From the IMG/VR virus record IMGVR_UViG_3300028653_000001, positions 1 through 48,561 of that record: a stretch of 48,561 bases of DNA; one strand, 5' to 3'. The DNA comes from a virus. Shown in pieces: positions 8,542 to 16,434 of the stretch. Within the stretch, counting starts at the first letter, position 1, and each line of letters opens with the position of its first letter. The notes beneath the pieces are model-generated. The model had not been told where the DNA came from. It saw only the letters and a list, made by a program, of their open reading frames with translations, and did no database searches. A program made the translations under genes and the position numbers.

Positions 8542-9660
8542 ATGTTACCACTTTCAACGGTCATTAACGTAAGTGTAGCAACGATACCGCAGGGCCTGGC
8601 TTCGTTCAAGCTGGGGAACCTGTTGCTGGTGTCGTCTGACGCAAAGCCGGGTAGCTGGGGAACATCGACCTATGGCGTGTACAAATCGCCTGACCAGGTG
8701 CTTACTGACTTTGGCACCGGCAGCGAAACGTACCTGCAGGCCGTGGCCGTGTTCAGCCAGCAGCCGAACATCCTGGCCAATGAGGGCAGCCTAATCGTGT
8801 ACCCCGGCCAGAGCGACCTCAAGGTGGCGTTCGATACACTGGGAACCAGCAACCTGTTCCCGTTCTGTGGGATCATTTCAACGGTGTACCCCGCCAGTGG
8901 AAGCATGAAAGTCTTGGCTGACGATGTGCAGGCGTACAACAACAAGCTGTTGTTCCTGCCCAGCAGCACTGTGGGCGACGTTGCTGGTGCCTTCACCACC
9001 ATCAAAAGCGCCAGCGATGACCACACTCGCTGCCTTTACTATGGTGGCACCGCTCAGCAGGCACGCTTATTCGCTGCAGCGTATGCCAGCCGTGCCCTGG
9101 GAACCAACCTGGCGGGCAGCAAGACGGCCATCACCATGCAGTTCAAGAATCTGGCCACCATATCCGCTGACGAAACCATCTCGGGAACTCTGCTTGCGCA
9201 GTGCGCAACCGCAGGCGTCGACGTGTATGTGGACATTGCGGGAATACCCATGGTCTACAGCACTGGCGGCAACAGATTCCTTGACCAGGTCTACAACCAG
9301 ATATGGCTCGTCACGAGTCTGGAAGTGGCCGCATTCAATTGCCTGCATGGCGTGGCCAACAAGATCCCTCAGACCGAGGACGGCATGAACCTGTTCAAAA
9401 GCGCGCTGCAGAAGGTGTTGCAGCAGGGCGTTGTGAATGGCTACCTGGCCCCTGGTGTGTGGACGAGTCCCACCACATTCGGCGTGCAGGAGGACTTCAT
9501 CAGCAACATCCTGCAGTACGGGTTCTACCTTTACAGCCTGCCCGTCGGCTTGCAGTCTACTGCCGACAGGGGTTCCAGGATAGCCCCGCCCGTGCAGATA
9601 GCGGGCAAAGAAGCCGGGGCGGTTCACAGTGGCAGCATTCTCGTCTACCTCAATCCGTGA
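8542..9660 (+). CDS. Tail sheath protein (DUF3383-like)
   Basis: A 372-residue protein with ribosome site AAAGGAGGAATGA before ATG 8542. It resembles the DUF3383 short sheath group: N-terminal VNVSVATIPQGLASFKLG-type strands, a YGVYKSPDQVLTDFGTGSETYLQAVAVFSQ segment, and a C-terminal domain with GSRIAPPVQIAGKEAGAVHSGSILVYLNP. Sheath subunits surround the tube and contract at infection. This gene, followed directly by the tube gene, identifies the phage as a myovirus. Confidence 0.82.
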   Translation: MLPLSTVINVSVATIPQGLASFKLGNLLLVSSDAKPGSWGTSTYGVYKSPDQVLTDFGTGSETYLQAVAVFSQQPNILANEGSLIVYPGQSDLKVAFDTLGTSNLFPFCGIISTVYPASGSMKVLADDVQAYNNKLLFLPSSTVGDVAGAFTTIKSASDDHTRCLYYGGTAQQARLFAAAYASRALGTNLAGSKTAITMQFKNLATISADETISGTLLAQCATAGVDVYVDIAGIPMVYSTGGNRFLDQVYNQIWLVTSLEVAAFNCLHGVANKIPQTEDGMNLFKSALQKVLQQGVVNGYLAPGVWTSPTTFGVQEDFISNILQYGFYLYSLPVGLQSTADRGSRIAPPVQIAGKEAGAVHSGSILVYLNP

Positions 9661-9685
9661 TATATAAAGTAAAAGGAGGAATTCA

Positions 9686-10138
9686 ATGGTTACAAGCCTC
9701 ACAGGGAAAGACACTATAGTCATCAATGGCCGCATACTGAACGACCTGGCTGACGGTGACTGCGCTGTGCTGACGTTCCCCAACGACCTGTGCCAGCTCA
9801 AGACCGGCAAGGGCGGCAACAGCATCTACTCATTCAACTACACTGGCCGTCAGTGCCAGTTGGTGCTGCGCCTCATCCGAGGTAGCGCAGACGACAAGTT
9901 TCTCAACGAGCAGTTGAGTCTGTTCAAGAACAACCTTGCCGCCTTCACTCTACTCGACGGGTCATTCACCAAGAACGTCGGAGATGGTGCCGGCAACATC
10001 ATCAGCGACACCTACACTCTTAGCGGTGGCGCTTTCAAGAAGGAGACTGAAGTCAAGGAGAACGCCGAGGGGGACATCGAGCAGTCTGTGGCAGTTCACA
10101 CGTTCATATTCTCCAATGCGCCGCGGTCAATCGGTTAA
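9686..10138 (+). CDS. Tail tube protein
   Basis: A 150-residue protein with ribosome site AAAAGGAGGAATTCA before ATG 9686. It starts with short beta strands (TIVINGRILNDLADGDCAVLTF) and has the KTGKGGNSIYSFN segment and alternating hydrophobic pattern of Hcp/gp19-fold tube proteins. It lies between sheath and chaperone genes, the standard tube position in contractile phages. Confidence 0.75.
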   Translation: MVTSLTGKDTIVINGRILNDLADGDCAVLTFPNDLCQLKTGKGGNSIYSFNYTGRQCQLVLRLIRGSADDKFLNEQLSLFKNNLAAFTLLDGSFTKNVGDGAGNIISDTYTLSGGAFKKETEVKENAEGDIEQSVAVHTFIFSNAPRSIG

Positions 10139-10149
10139 GGAGGCAGTAG

Positions 10150-10605
10150 ATGGATAAGCTCTTAGACAGTGGTGCCAAGCTCAGCCTGACCCTGTGCAGC
10201 TTTGCAGAGGGCACTAAGCTGATGAAGGCTGTGGCGCGTGAGGCCAAAAGCATCACACTTGAGATGGGGGTTGAAAAGGCCACCGGCCTGCAAGACCTCA
10301 TGAAGTTCGACTTCAACGACAAAGCCATGAACACCATCAAGAACTTGGTGCTGGGCCTGCTTGCCAATGAAGAAGTTGAAGCAGCCCTCTGGCCCTGCGT
10401 TGAGCGCGGCACATACACTGTCAATGGGTTAGTGCGCAAGATAAACCGCGACCTCTTCGAGGATGAGAAGGCGAGGGCAGACTACGTACCGATCCTGAAA
10501 GAGGCTTTGGTATTCAATATGGGCCCTTTTTTTACCAGCCTCGCATCATTGTTAAAGGGTATGCCAGCAGCCGGTACAGATGCCCTACAGTCGACTGCCA
10601 GCTAG
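10150..10605 (+). CDS. Tail assembly chaperone, short form
   Basis: A 151-residue zero-frame product with AAGGAGGCAGTAG before ATG 10150. The helical region (FAEGTKLMKAVAREAKSITLEM, FDFNDKAMNTIKNLVLGLL) is the shared N-terminus of both chaperone forms. The last 23 residues after the slippery site are low in structure and end at TAG 10603-10605. Its position between tube and tape measure, with a conserved -1 shift signal, is diagnostic of the lambda G/GT-type system, which keeps the tape measure soluble during tail assembly. Confidence 0.8.
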   Translation: MDKLLDSGAKLSLTLCSFAEGTKLMKAVAREAKSITLEMGVEKATGLQDLMKFDFNDKAMNTIKNLVLGLLANEEVEAALWPCVERGTYTVNGLVRKINRDLFEDEKARADYVPILKEALVFNMGPFFTSLASLLKGMPAAGTDALQSTAS

Positions 10606-10763
10606 AGGATTCGCTCTTTATAGCGTTGAAGTTGGCCAAGGCAGGGTACGGCACGCCACAACAGGTGCTGGCCATGCAGCTGGACATAGTGCTTGCAGCA
10701 ATGGAATATGAAAAGTTTCTACCAAGATATGAAGAGGCGTTCATTGAGCTCAACAAGGAGTAG
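10150..10763 (+). CDS. Tail assembly chaperone, -1 frameshift extended form
   Basis: Ribosomes that slip back one base on the T7 run at 10527-10533 read on in the -1 frame to TAG 10761-10763 and make about 204 residues. The extension is open throughout and looks coding: QLEDSLFIALKLAKAGYGTP, then QQVLAMQLDIVLAAMEYEKF and ending EEAFIELNKE. It has no start codon and no ribosome site of its own, so without a shift 158 bases of good coding sequence would be unexplained. In lambda and many myoviruses the extension domain binds the tape measure and recruits tube protein. Confidence 0.8.
10527..10533 (+). promoter_or_regulatory. -1 programmed frameshift slippery site
   Basis: The zero frame reads CCT TTT TTT ACC. 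The heptamer T TTT TTT fits the X-XXY-YYZ rule, so both P- and A-site tRNAs can re-pair after slipping back one base. The -1 frame is open from here to 10763. The zero frame stops at 10605. Confidence 0.78.
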
Positions 10764-10766
10764 GTC

Positions 10767-11705
10767 TTGAAGATAGGCGAGTTGTTCATGGAACTGGGCT
10801 TCAAGAGCGACACGATGAAGCTCAAAGACTTCATGCACGCCGTTGGCGACTTGAACATGCGCAGCGTTGCCAGCGCTGTGGGTCTTGGTGCCCTGTACGA
10901 AGCCACCGCCAAGATAATGGGCATTACAGGCGATGCCAGCAACACCATGTATAACTTTAGCCAGCAGACTGGCCTCAGCGCCCAGGAGATGACGCGCTTT
11001 GCTCAAGTAGTATCCGAGTCTGGTGGCGACGCCAAAGAAGCCGAGCAGTTCATCCGTAAAATACAGATGGACATGGCCCTCATGGCCGCAGGCCAGCCCA
11101 GCCAGTTGCTTGCCATGTGGCGGTTCCTCAACATCAATCCCTACCAGCTGCATGGCGTGGCAGACGCGGTTGACAAAATACAGGGCAGCTTCGGCAAGAT
11201 GAACACTGGCCAGAAGCTCGTTGCCATCGGCATGGGCTTGCCCCAAGGCCTGCAGAATGCGTTTCAGTCAACCAAGCAGCTCTCGAAGGCCATGGAGGAG
11301 TTGGGGGCGCTTACTGACGACCAGGCCAAGAAGGGTCACGAATGGTGGTCGAGCCTGCAGAGAGTCCTATACAATTACCAGGTGGGCCTCTCCAAGGTTG
11401 GCTCCATAATGGCTGGCCCTCTTACAGGCATGAATAAATTCATATACCAGACCACTGACCCGCGCCACTTGATAAATACCGCAGACGCATTGAGTGGTGA
11501 AAACGGACTGTTCACCAAGATGTACCTCGGCTGGGATAAGCTTACAGGCAAGGGCACGCAGGTCGCCCCGACTTACACCACCGTGCATGTAACTGTTAAC
11601 GGTGCCAAAGACCCGCATGAAGTGGCCAAGCAGGTAGTAGAGGAAGCGAACCGTCGAGATAGGAACTCCCGTTATTATGGTGATAACGGCAACCAAACCT
11701 ACTAA
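10767..11705 (+). CDS. Tape measure protein (short)
   Basis: A 312-residue protein. The start is TTG at 10767, with AAGGAG at 10755-10760. It has an N-terminal ELFMELGFKSDTMKLKDF, a helical and slightly hydrophobic middle (VGLGALYEATAKIMGITG, LSAQEMTRFAQVV), and a C-terminal region ending TYTTVHVTVNGAKDPHEVAKQVVEEANRRDRNSRYY. That last pattern (V-x-V-N-G-A-x-D-P-x-x-V-A) is common at the end of tape measures. At about 1.5 angstrom per residue this predicts a tail of only about 47 nm, short for a myovirus. It follows the frameshifted chaperone, as expected. Confidence 0.78.
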   Translation: MKIGELFMELGFKSDTMKLKDFMHAVGDLNMRSVASAVGLGALYEATAKIMGITGDASNTMYNFSQQTGLSAQEMTRFAQVVSESGGDAKEAEQFIRKIQMDMALMAAGQPSQLLAMWRFLNINPYQLHGVADAVDKIQGSFGKMNTGQKLVAIGMGLPQGLQNAFQSTKQLSKAMEELGALTDDQAKKGHEWWSSLQRVLYNYQVGLSKVGSIMAGPLTGMNKFIYQTTDPRHLINTADALSGENGLFTKMYLGWDKLTGKGTQVAPTYTTVHVTVNGAKDPHEVAKQVVEEANRRDRNSRYYGDNGNQTY

Positions 11706-11708
11706 ACC

Positions 11709-12560
11709 ATGAGCGTATTCAACGACGTTCAGAGCATACTCGGCAACATAGTTAACAAAGCCGTGGTACGCATCACGGGTGCTGCAGGAACTGTCGGTAT
11801 CAATGGCTTTGTGTTCGACGTGATTGGCGACGAGGAGAACACCCTTGAAGCTGATATAACAGACCATTATGTTGAGACCAACAGCAGCATACAAGACCAC
11901 ATAGCCTTGAAGCCCATCCGCTTTACGCTGACCGGCTTCGTCGGTGAGCTTAACAGTGGACTGGCCAGCAGCCTGGCAAACACCCTCACGAATATCACGA
12001 ATAAGGTGGTGGGCCCATTCTTTCCCAGCTTTACCACCCAGGCCGAGCAGGTTTACCAAAAACTGGCGAACAAAGCCCAAAAGGCGGCCACCCTGGCTAA
12101 CAATATACTGAACCAGGCCCAAAGCCTTTACGGCATATATAAGGGGGCGCAAACGTCTGCCACGCGGCAGCAGGCTGCTTATAACATGTTCCTGCAGCTG
12201 TGGATGAACCAGCGGTACAGCTCCCTCAACCTCTGCACCGTGGAAACGCCCTGGGGCGTAATGCAGAACATGGCGGTGGAGCATGTGCGCATCCTCAACA
12301 GAGATGACAACTTCTTCGTCAGCGAGTTCGCGGTTACATTCAAAGAGATGAGGTTCGTCGACGTGCAGGTATCAAAGCCCGCCTTCAATCAGGACAAGGC
12401 TATAACGCAGGGTGTAGCAGCCGTCATTCCCAAGAAGGTGGCCCCCGTGAGCAATATGACGGCAGCAGTGGTTAACCACGGTTTAACAACAGGTTCATCA
12501 ATGCAGAGTGGAGCCAGCCTTAGCTACTTGGGCTTATTCCATCCTGCCTACTTGCCATGA
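11709..12560 (+). CDS. Baseplate protein (Dit-like)
   Basis: A 283-residue protein. The N-terminal strand pattern (GFVFDVIGDEENTLEADITDHYVETNSSIQDH then IALKPIRFTLTGFVGEL) matches Dit-like distal tail domains; the middle is helical (TQAEQVYQKLANKAQKAATLANN), and a second beta region has SSLNLCTVETPWGVMQNMAVEHVRI. It should form the ring joining tube and baseplate hub. It starts two bases after the tape measure stop and overlaps the next gene by four bases. Confidence 0.65.
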   Translation: MSVFNDVQSILGNIVNKAVVRITGAAGTVGINGFVFDVIGDEENTLEADITDHYVETNSSIQDHIALKPIRFTLTGFVGELNSGLASSLANTLTNITNKVVGPFFPSFTTQAEQVYQKLANKAQKAATLANNILNQAQSLYGIYKGAQTSATRQQAAYNMFLQLWMNQRYSSLNLCTVETPWGVMQNMAVEHVRILNRDDNFFVSEFAVTFKEMRFVDVQVSKPAFNQDKAITQGVAAVIPKKVAPVSNMTAAVVNHGLTTGSSMQSGASLSYLGLFHPAYLP

Positions 12561-12895
12561 TATGGATTAACAACATCACCGAGGATGCCATTCAGCAGCT
12601 GACCATTAAGCTGGATGACGGCACCACTGCGCAGCTGAACATGAAATACCTTGACGGCCAGCAGGGGTGGTTCTACGGGCTCACCTACGGCACCTTTGAG
12701 CTAATCAATCGGCGCGTGGTAGTGGGCGTGAACATGCTGCGGGCGTTCCGCAACATAATACCCTTCGGCCTGGCCTGCCAGACCCAGGACGGCCAGGAGG
12801 CTATCTTCCAGGATGACTTCTCAAGTGGGCGCGCAAGCATTTACCTTTTGAACCCCGTCGACGTGGCCGGGGTGGAACAGGTTCTTTCAGCATGA
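12557..12895 (+). CDS. Baseplate plug-like protein
   Basis: A 112-residue beta-strand protein with LDGQQGWFYGLTYGTFELINRRVVVGVNMLRAFRN, similar to short 'phage baseplate plug' proteins found between Dit-like and hub genes. It has ATGA overlaps on both sides. The function is inferred from pattern and position. Confidence 0.55.
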   Translation: MIWINNITEDAIQQLTIKLDDGTTAQLNMKYLDGQQGWFYGLTYGTFELINRRVVVGVNMLRAFRNIIPFGLACQTQDGQEAIFQDDFSSGRASIYLLNPVDVAGVEQVLSA

Positions 12896-13881
12896 TAAAG
12901 TTCAACCGCAACTACATTCTGGAGATTGAGGGGGGAGACGGCAACCTCATAACGATCGACAGTTCCAAGTCGCCGCTGACGTTGGAGTTCAGCGTTCACG
13001 AGGAATTGCTTTCCAGTGTGAATGCTGGCACCCTACGCATATACAACCTGAGCGAGAACACGCGCCGTTCAATCTACCATGACTGCTACGACTATGAAAA
13101 TGTGCGCTTCGTGCGCCTGCGTGCAGGATACGGCGATAAACTGTCCACTATACTTTATGGCAACATCAGCGAGGCCAGCAGCTTTAGGTCGGAAGGGGCA
13201 GTGAACTTCGTGACTGAAATGCGCACCTTCGACTGGGGCCACGCCTTCACCAATTCCAGCACCAATCGCGTGCTTTACCCTTCCAAGCAGCCGGATGGTG
13301 GAACCTACGTTCCGCAGGGCCAGGTCATCGATGGAATCATAACTGACCTTGCGCATTCTAACCCCAGCGGAGCAAACGTCGTCAAGGGATATGTGAGCCC
13401 GCAATTTAACACCAAGTATCCCAGGGCCCAGTCCTTGAGCGGCAACAGCTGGGATTTGCTCAAGCAAAAGACCAATGACCACTGCTTCATCATCAACGGT
13501 GTTGTGCATTGCCTGCTGGACGATGAGTGCTTCCAGTCGACTGACATCCTCACAGTGAGCGAGGAAAGCGGTCTGCTCGGCACCCCGCGCAAAAGTGACC
13601 AGCTGCTGACTTTCGATATGCTGTTTGAGCCCAGCATTGCCGCCGGACAGATGATAAAACTAATAAGCAAGTCTGACAAGATGTACAACACCGGCGTCAA
13701 TGACTCCTCCAGCACTTCGCCTTTCTACAAGATATTCCGCCTCGAACATTCGGGAATAATAAGCGGCGCTGTGAATGGCCGGTGTCGCACAACGGTATCA
13801 GTGAATGCAGGTATATTCAGGCTGAACCCTGTTACGGGCGTTTTCGTTGACAGCCCTGCAACAGTGCTGGGAGCCCAGTAA
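12892..13881 (+). CDS. Baseplate hub protein (gp27/gpD-like)
   Basis: A 329-residue protein. The N-terminus (LEFSVHEELLSSVNAGTLRIYNLSENTRRSIY) is typical of hub proteins that begin with a tube-like domain: 'L-x-F-x-V, NAG-x-L-x-I-Y-N-L-S'. The middle contains QVIDGIITDLA and SGNSWDLLKQKTNDHCFII, and the C-terminal third holds the LLGTPRKSDQLLTFDMLFEPSIAAGQMIKL segment seen in hub proteins of BcepMu-like and related myoviruses. It would form the trimeric hub that holds the spike encoded next. Confidence 0.72.
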   Translation: MIKFNRNYILEIEGGDGNLITIDSSKSPLTLEFSVHEELLSSVNAGTLRIYNLSENTRRSIYHDCYDYENVRFVRLRAGYGDKLSTILYGNISEASSFRSEGAVNFVTEMRTFDWGHAFTNSSTNRVLYPSKQPDGGTYVPQGQVIDGIITDLAHSNPSGANVVKGYVSPQFNTKYPRAQSLSGNSWDLLKQKTNDHCFIINGVVHCLLDDECFQSTDILTVSEESGLLGTPRKSDQLLTFDMLFEPSIAAGQMIKLISKSDKMYNTGVNDSSSTSPFYKIFRLEHSGIISGAVNGRCRTTVSVNAGIFRLNPVTGVFVDSPATVLGAQ

Positions 13882-14861
13882 TGATAAAGACCAATAAACG
13901 CATAGTGCCGCCCAACCTTGCCACCTTGCTGGCTTATACAGAACTCAAGGTGCGGGCTGCACTGAACTGCGTAATGCTGGGCACCGTGCGCACGTTCTAC
14001 CCCGCAGACCAAACGGCTGACGTTGCCCTCAACTACAAGATATGGGTCGGAGAGAACAAAACCCCCAAGGAATACCCCTTGCTTGTCAAATGCCCGGTGG
14101 TTGTTCTCAGTGGAGGAACAGCTTCGTTAAGGCTTCCAATCACTACTGGCGACCAGGCAATCGTCCTATTCTGCGACCGCGAGATTGATACGTGGTTCGA
14201 GAACGGTGGGACTAATCCACCGCAGGACGCCCGCGTGCATGACCTTGCTGACGGCATTGCCCTGGTAGGGCTGCGCAACAAGAACACGGCCCTGGCAAGC
14301 TTCTTGACCGATATATCGTCGCTCATGGACTTGCATGGGGAGCGCCTGGCCCAGGCCGGCGACATGAAGACATCCCTGCGGACCGCTGATCACTCCGGCT
14401 GGATACTAATGAAGGGCGACACCATCGGGAAGGCCGCGGGAACGTATCAAGGAGAGATGTACCGCGAACTGTTCGACATCGTAAAGCACGCCGCCCCGAA
14501 CGCCGGTACGGAGAGCTTCGATGGCGGCGGAACGGTTACCATTCCAGATATGCGCGGGCGGTCGGCGGTAGGTGCCGACAACATGGGAGGAACCGCCGCA
14601 GGGGTGCTGACGGCCGCTTTTACGGCCAACCGCAACGTCCTGGGTGGACTGATCGGAGAGGAAGGTCACCAACTCACAATACCAGAGATGCCAATTCACC
14701 ACCATCCATTTAGCGCTTGGGGGCCGACGGGTTCCAGCGGCCCGATCTCTTTGAATGATAGATGTCCCTGGACAGCTTACAATACGGGTGATACGGGCGG
14801 CGACCAGAAGCACAACAACGTCCAGCCGGGCGCCATCTTCTACTGGTTCATCAAGATTTGA
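13881..14861 (+). CDS. Baseplate spike (Gp138 N-terminal-like) fused to tail-collar domain
   Basis: A 326-residue two-part protein. Residues about 30-130 look like the OB-type start of Gp138/gpV spikes (LGTVRTFYPADQTADVALNYK, PVVVLSGGTASLRLPITTGDQAIVLFCDREID). Residues about 170-326 match the phage tail-collar domain: GWILMKGDTIGKA, DMRGRSAVGAD, LIGEEGHQLTIPEMPIHHHPF and QPGAIFYWFIKI. The His triplet in EMPIHHHPF is typical of collar-type fibre ends. A spike normally ends in a beta-helix needle; replacement by a collar domain is unusual. It lies exactly where a spike gene is expected, between hub and wedge. Confidence 0.72.
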   Translation: MIKTNKRIVPPNLATLLAYTELKVRAALNCVMLGTVRTFYPADQTADVALNYKIWVGENKTPKEYPLLVKCPVVVLSGGTASLRLPITTGDQAIVLFCDREIDTWFENGGTNPPQDARVHDLADGIALVGLRNKNTALASFLTDISSLMDLHGERLAQAGDMKTSLRTADHSGWILMKGDTIGKAAGTYQGEMYRELFDIVKHAAPNAGTESFDGGGTVTIPDMRGRSAVGADNMGGTAAGVLTAAFTANRNVLGGLIGEEGHQLTIPEMPIHHHPFSAWGPTGSSGPISLNDRCPWTAYNTGDTGGDQKHNNVQPGAIFYWFIKI

Positions 14862-14868
14862 GGAAAGC

Positions 14869-15246
14869 ATGATAATTCGCACAACTGATTCCATTGGCGA
14901 CTGGGCATTCGGCAAAGGCAAACAGAGCTACCTTTCTGAAGGTGGTGCCATTGGCAAGAACATTGAAACGCGCCTCAAGGAGTTTTTGAACGACGCCTTT
15001 TGGAACCAGGCCGCTGGCGCAGACTGGCCCCGGCTGCTTGGTGCCCCAGGCAACGAGAAGGAGCTGGAGCTCACATGTAGGTCAATCATATTGCAGTCTT
15101 ATGGGGTAACTGCGGTGAACAGCATAGACGTTATTTACGACCCAAGGGAGCGCAACATAACGATGACGTGCAACCTTAACACGCTGTACACCAGCAATTT
15201 TTCCTTACAAATCCAGCAGAACTTCTCACAGATGGTTGGAGGATAA
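14869..15246 (+). CDS. Baseplate wedge protein (gp25/GPW-like)
   Basis: A 125-residue protein. ATG 14869 follows GAGGAAAGC and lies just after the spike stop; longer in-frame sequence runs back into the spike gene. The pattern of an N-terminal GDWAFGKGKQSYLSEGG, NIETRLKEFLND and late IDVIYDPRERNITMTCNLNTLY fits the gp25/GPW wedge group. It is followed by the baseplate J gene, the usual pair. Confidence 0.7.
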   Translation: MIIRTTDSIGDWAFGKGKQSYLSEGGAIGKNIETRLKEFLNDAFWNQAAGADWPRLLGAPGNEKELELTCRSIILQSYGVTAVNSIDVIYDPRERNITMTCNLNTLYTSNFSLQIQQNFSQMVGG

Positions 15247-16434
15247 ATGGCAAAGAACCAGATTGGAGTTTCAGGAATAGAGATACAGGGGTACGACGAC
15301 ATTGTTAGCGATATAGTCAATGGCACTGCTGATGTGCCGGGCCTCGTAACAATATACGGGCCAGACATCAACCTGGCCAGCAACAGCCCTGACGGCAACA
15401 TGGTTAACGTCTTGGCTCTCTCTAAGGAGGATGTGCTGCAGCTTTGCGTGGGCATATACGACTCCTTTGACCCTGACCAGGCCATTGGCGCTGCCCTCGA
15501 TGCCTTGGCCCAGATTTACGGCTTAACGCGCATCGGTGGAAGCTACACCGTAACACCCGTCGTTATAACGGCCAGCGGGGCAGCCACCCTGCCAGGCCTC
15601 GATGACCCCACGGCCACGCCCTTCACTGTGAGCGACGGCAACGGCAACGAGTTCTACCTTAAAACAACCCTTGTTATAACTGTGGCCGGAACAAGTACGG
15701 TAGACTTCCAGGCCAAGGAAATTGGGTACATCCAGGCCACCCCGAACACCATCACCAACATTATAACGGTTACCCCTGCCATTACTTCTGTGAACAACCC
15801 CGCAGCGGCCACCACCACGGGCCAAGAGCAGGAAACTGACGCTGCCTTCCGCATCCGCAGGCAAAAGTCCGTTGGCAAGCCCGCGCAGGGAGCGATGGAC
15901 GGCCTTGTTGGCGGGCTATATGAGGTTGTTGGGCTGGTGCAGGCAGTGGTATACGAGAACGTTGCGGATACCATCGACGCCCACACAGTGCCCGCGCATG
16001 GGATATGGGTCATAACCGATGGCGGGGCCGATGCTGATGTGGCTGCTGCCATATACCTGTGGCGTTCGGCTGGTGTCGCCATGAAAGGGTCAACCACCCT
16101 TGCTATAACCCAGTCCGACGGCAGCGAGTTTACTGTGGCGTGGGACAAGGCGGCGAGTCAGAGCTTGCACGTCAAGTTTGCACTGGCTTCGATATCTGGC
16201 GGGTCTGTCGACTCTGCAGCAGCCGTGACAGGGTTGGTTGCCCTTAGCAATTACGGCATACACGAGGCAGCAGACATAACCTCAATAGCAACGCTGCTCC
16301 ACCAAGTGAACCCTGACCTGGTAGTTTCATCGTGCCAAGTTTCAGTTTACGGTACTACTTGGGTCAACTCAGTCTTGCCGACCACGCTGGATAAGAAGTT
16401 TGTGTTAACCTCCACCAACATTACAGTGCTATGA
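15247..16434 (+). CDS. Baseplate assembly protein J
   Basis: A 395-residue protein with GGTTGGAGGATAA before ATG 15247. It matches the Baseplate_J family: ALDALAQIYGLTRIGGSYT, a VTPVVITASGAATLPGL Ig-like strand set, QEQETDAAFRIRRQKSVGKPAQGAMDGLVGGLYEVVGL near residues 196-235, and a VNPDLVVSSCQVSV strand near the C-terminus. It forms the wedge arm, which changes shape when the baseplate meets the cell. Confidence 0.85.
   Translation: MAKNQIGVSGIEIQGYDDIVSDIVNGTADVPGLVTIYGPDINLASNSPDGNMVNVLALSKEDVLQLCVGIYDSFDPDQAIGAALDALAQIYGLTRIGGSYTVTPVVITASGAATLPGLDDPTATPFTVSDGNGNEFYLKTTLVITVAGTSTVDFQAKEIGYIQATPNTITNIITVTPAITSVNNPAAATTTGQEQETDAAFRIRRQKSVGKPAQGAMDGLVGGLYEVVGLVQAVVYENVADTIDAHTVPAHGIWVITDGGADADVAAAIYLWRSAGVAMKGSTTLAITQSDGSEFTVAWDKAASQSLHVKFALASISGGSVDSAAAVTGLVALSNYGIHEAADITSIATLLHQVNPDLVVSSCQVSVYGTTWVNSVLPTTLDKKFVLTSTNITVL

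Noticed and set aside
9067-9825. 252-codon minus-strand frame over the sheath gene
   Set aside because: Antisense to the sheath gene, with no ribosome site and no domain. Shadow frame.
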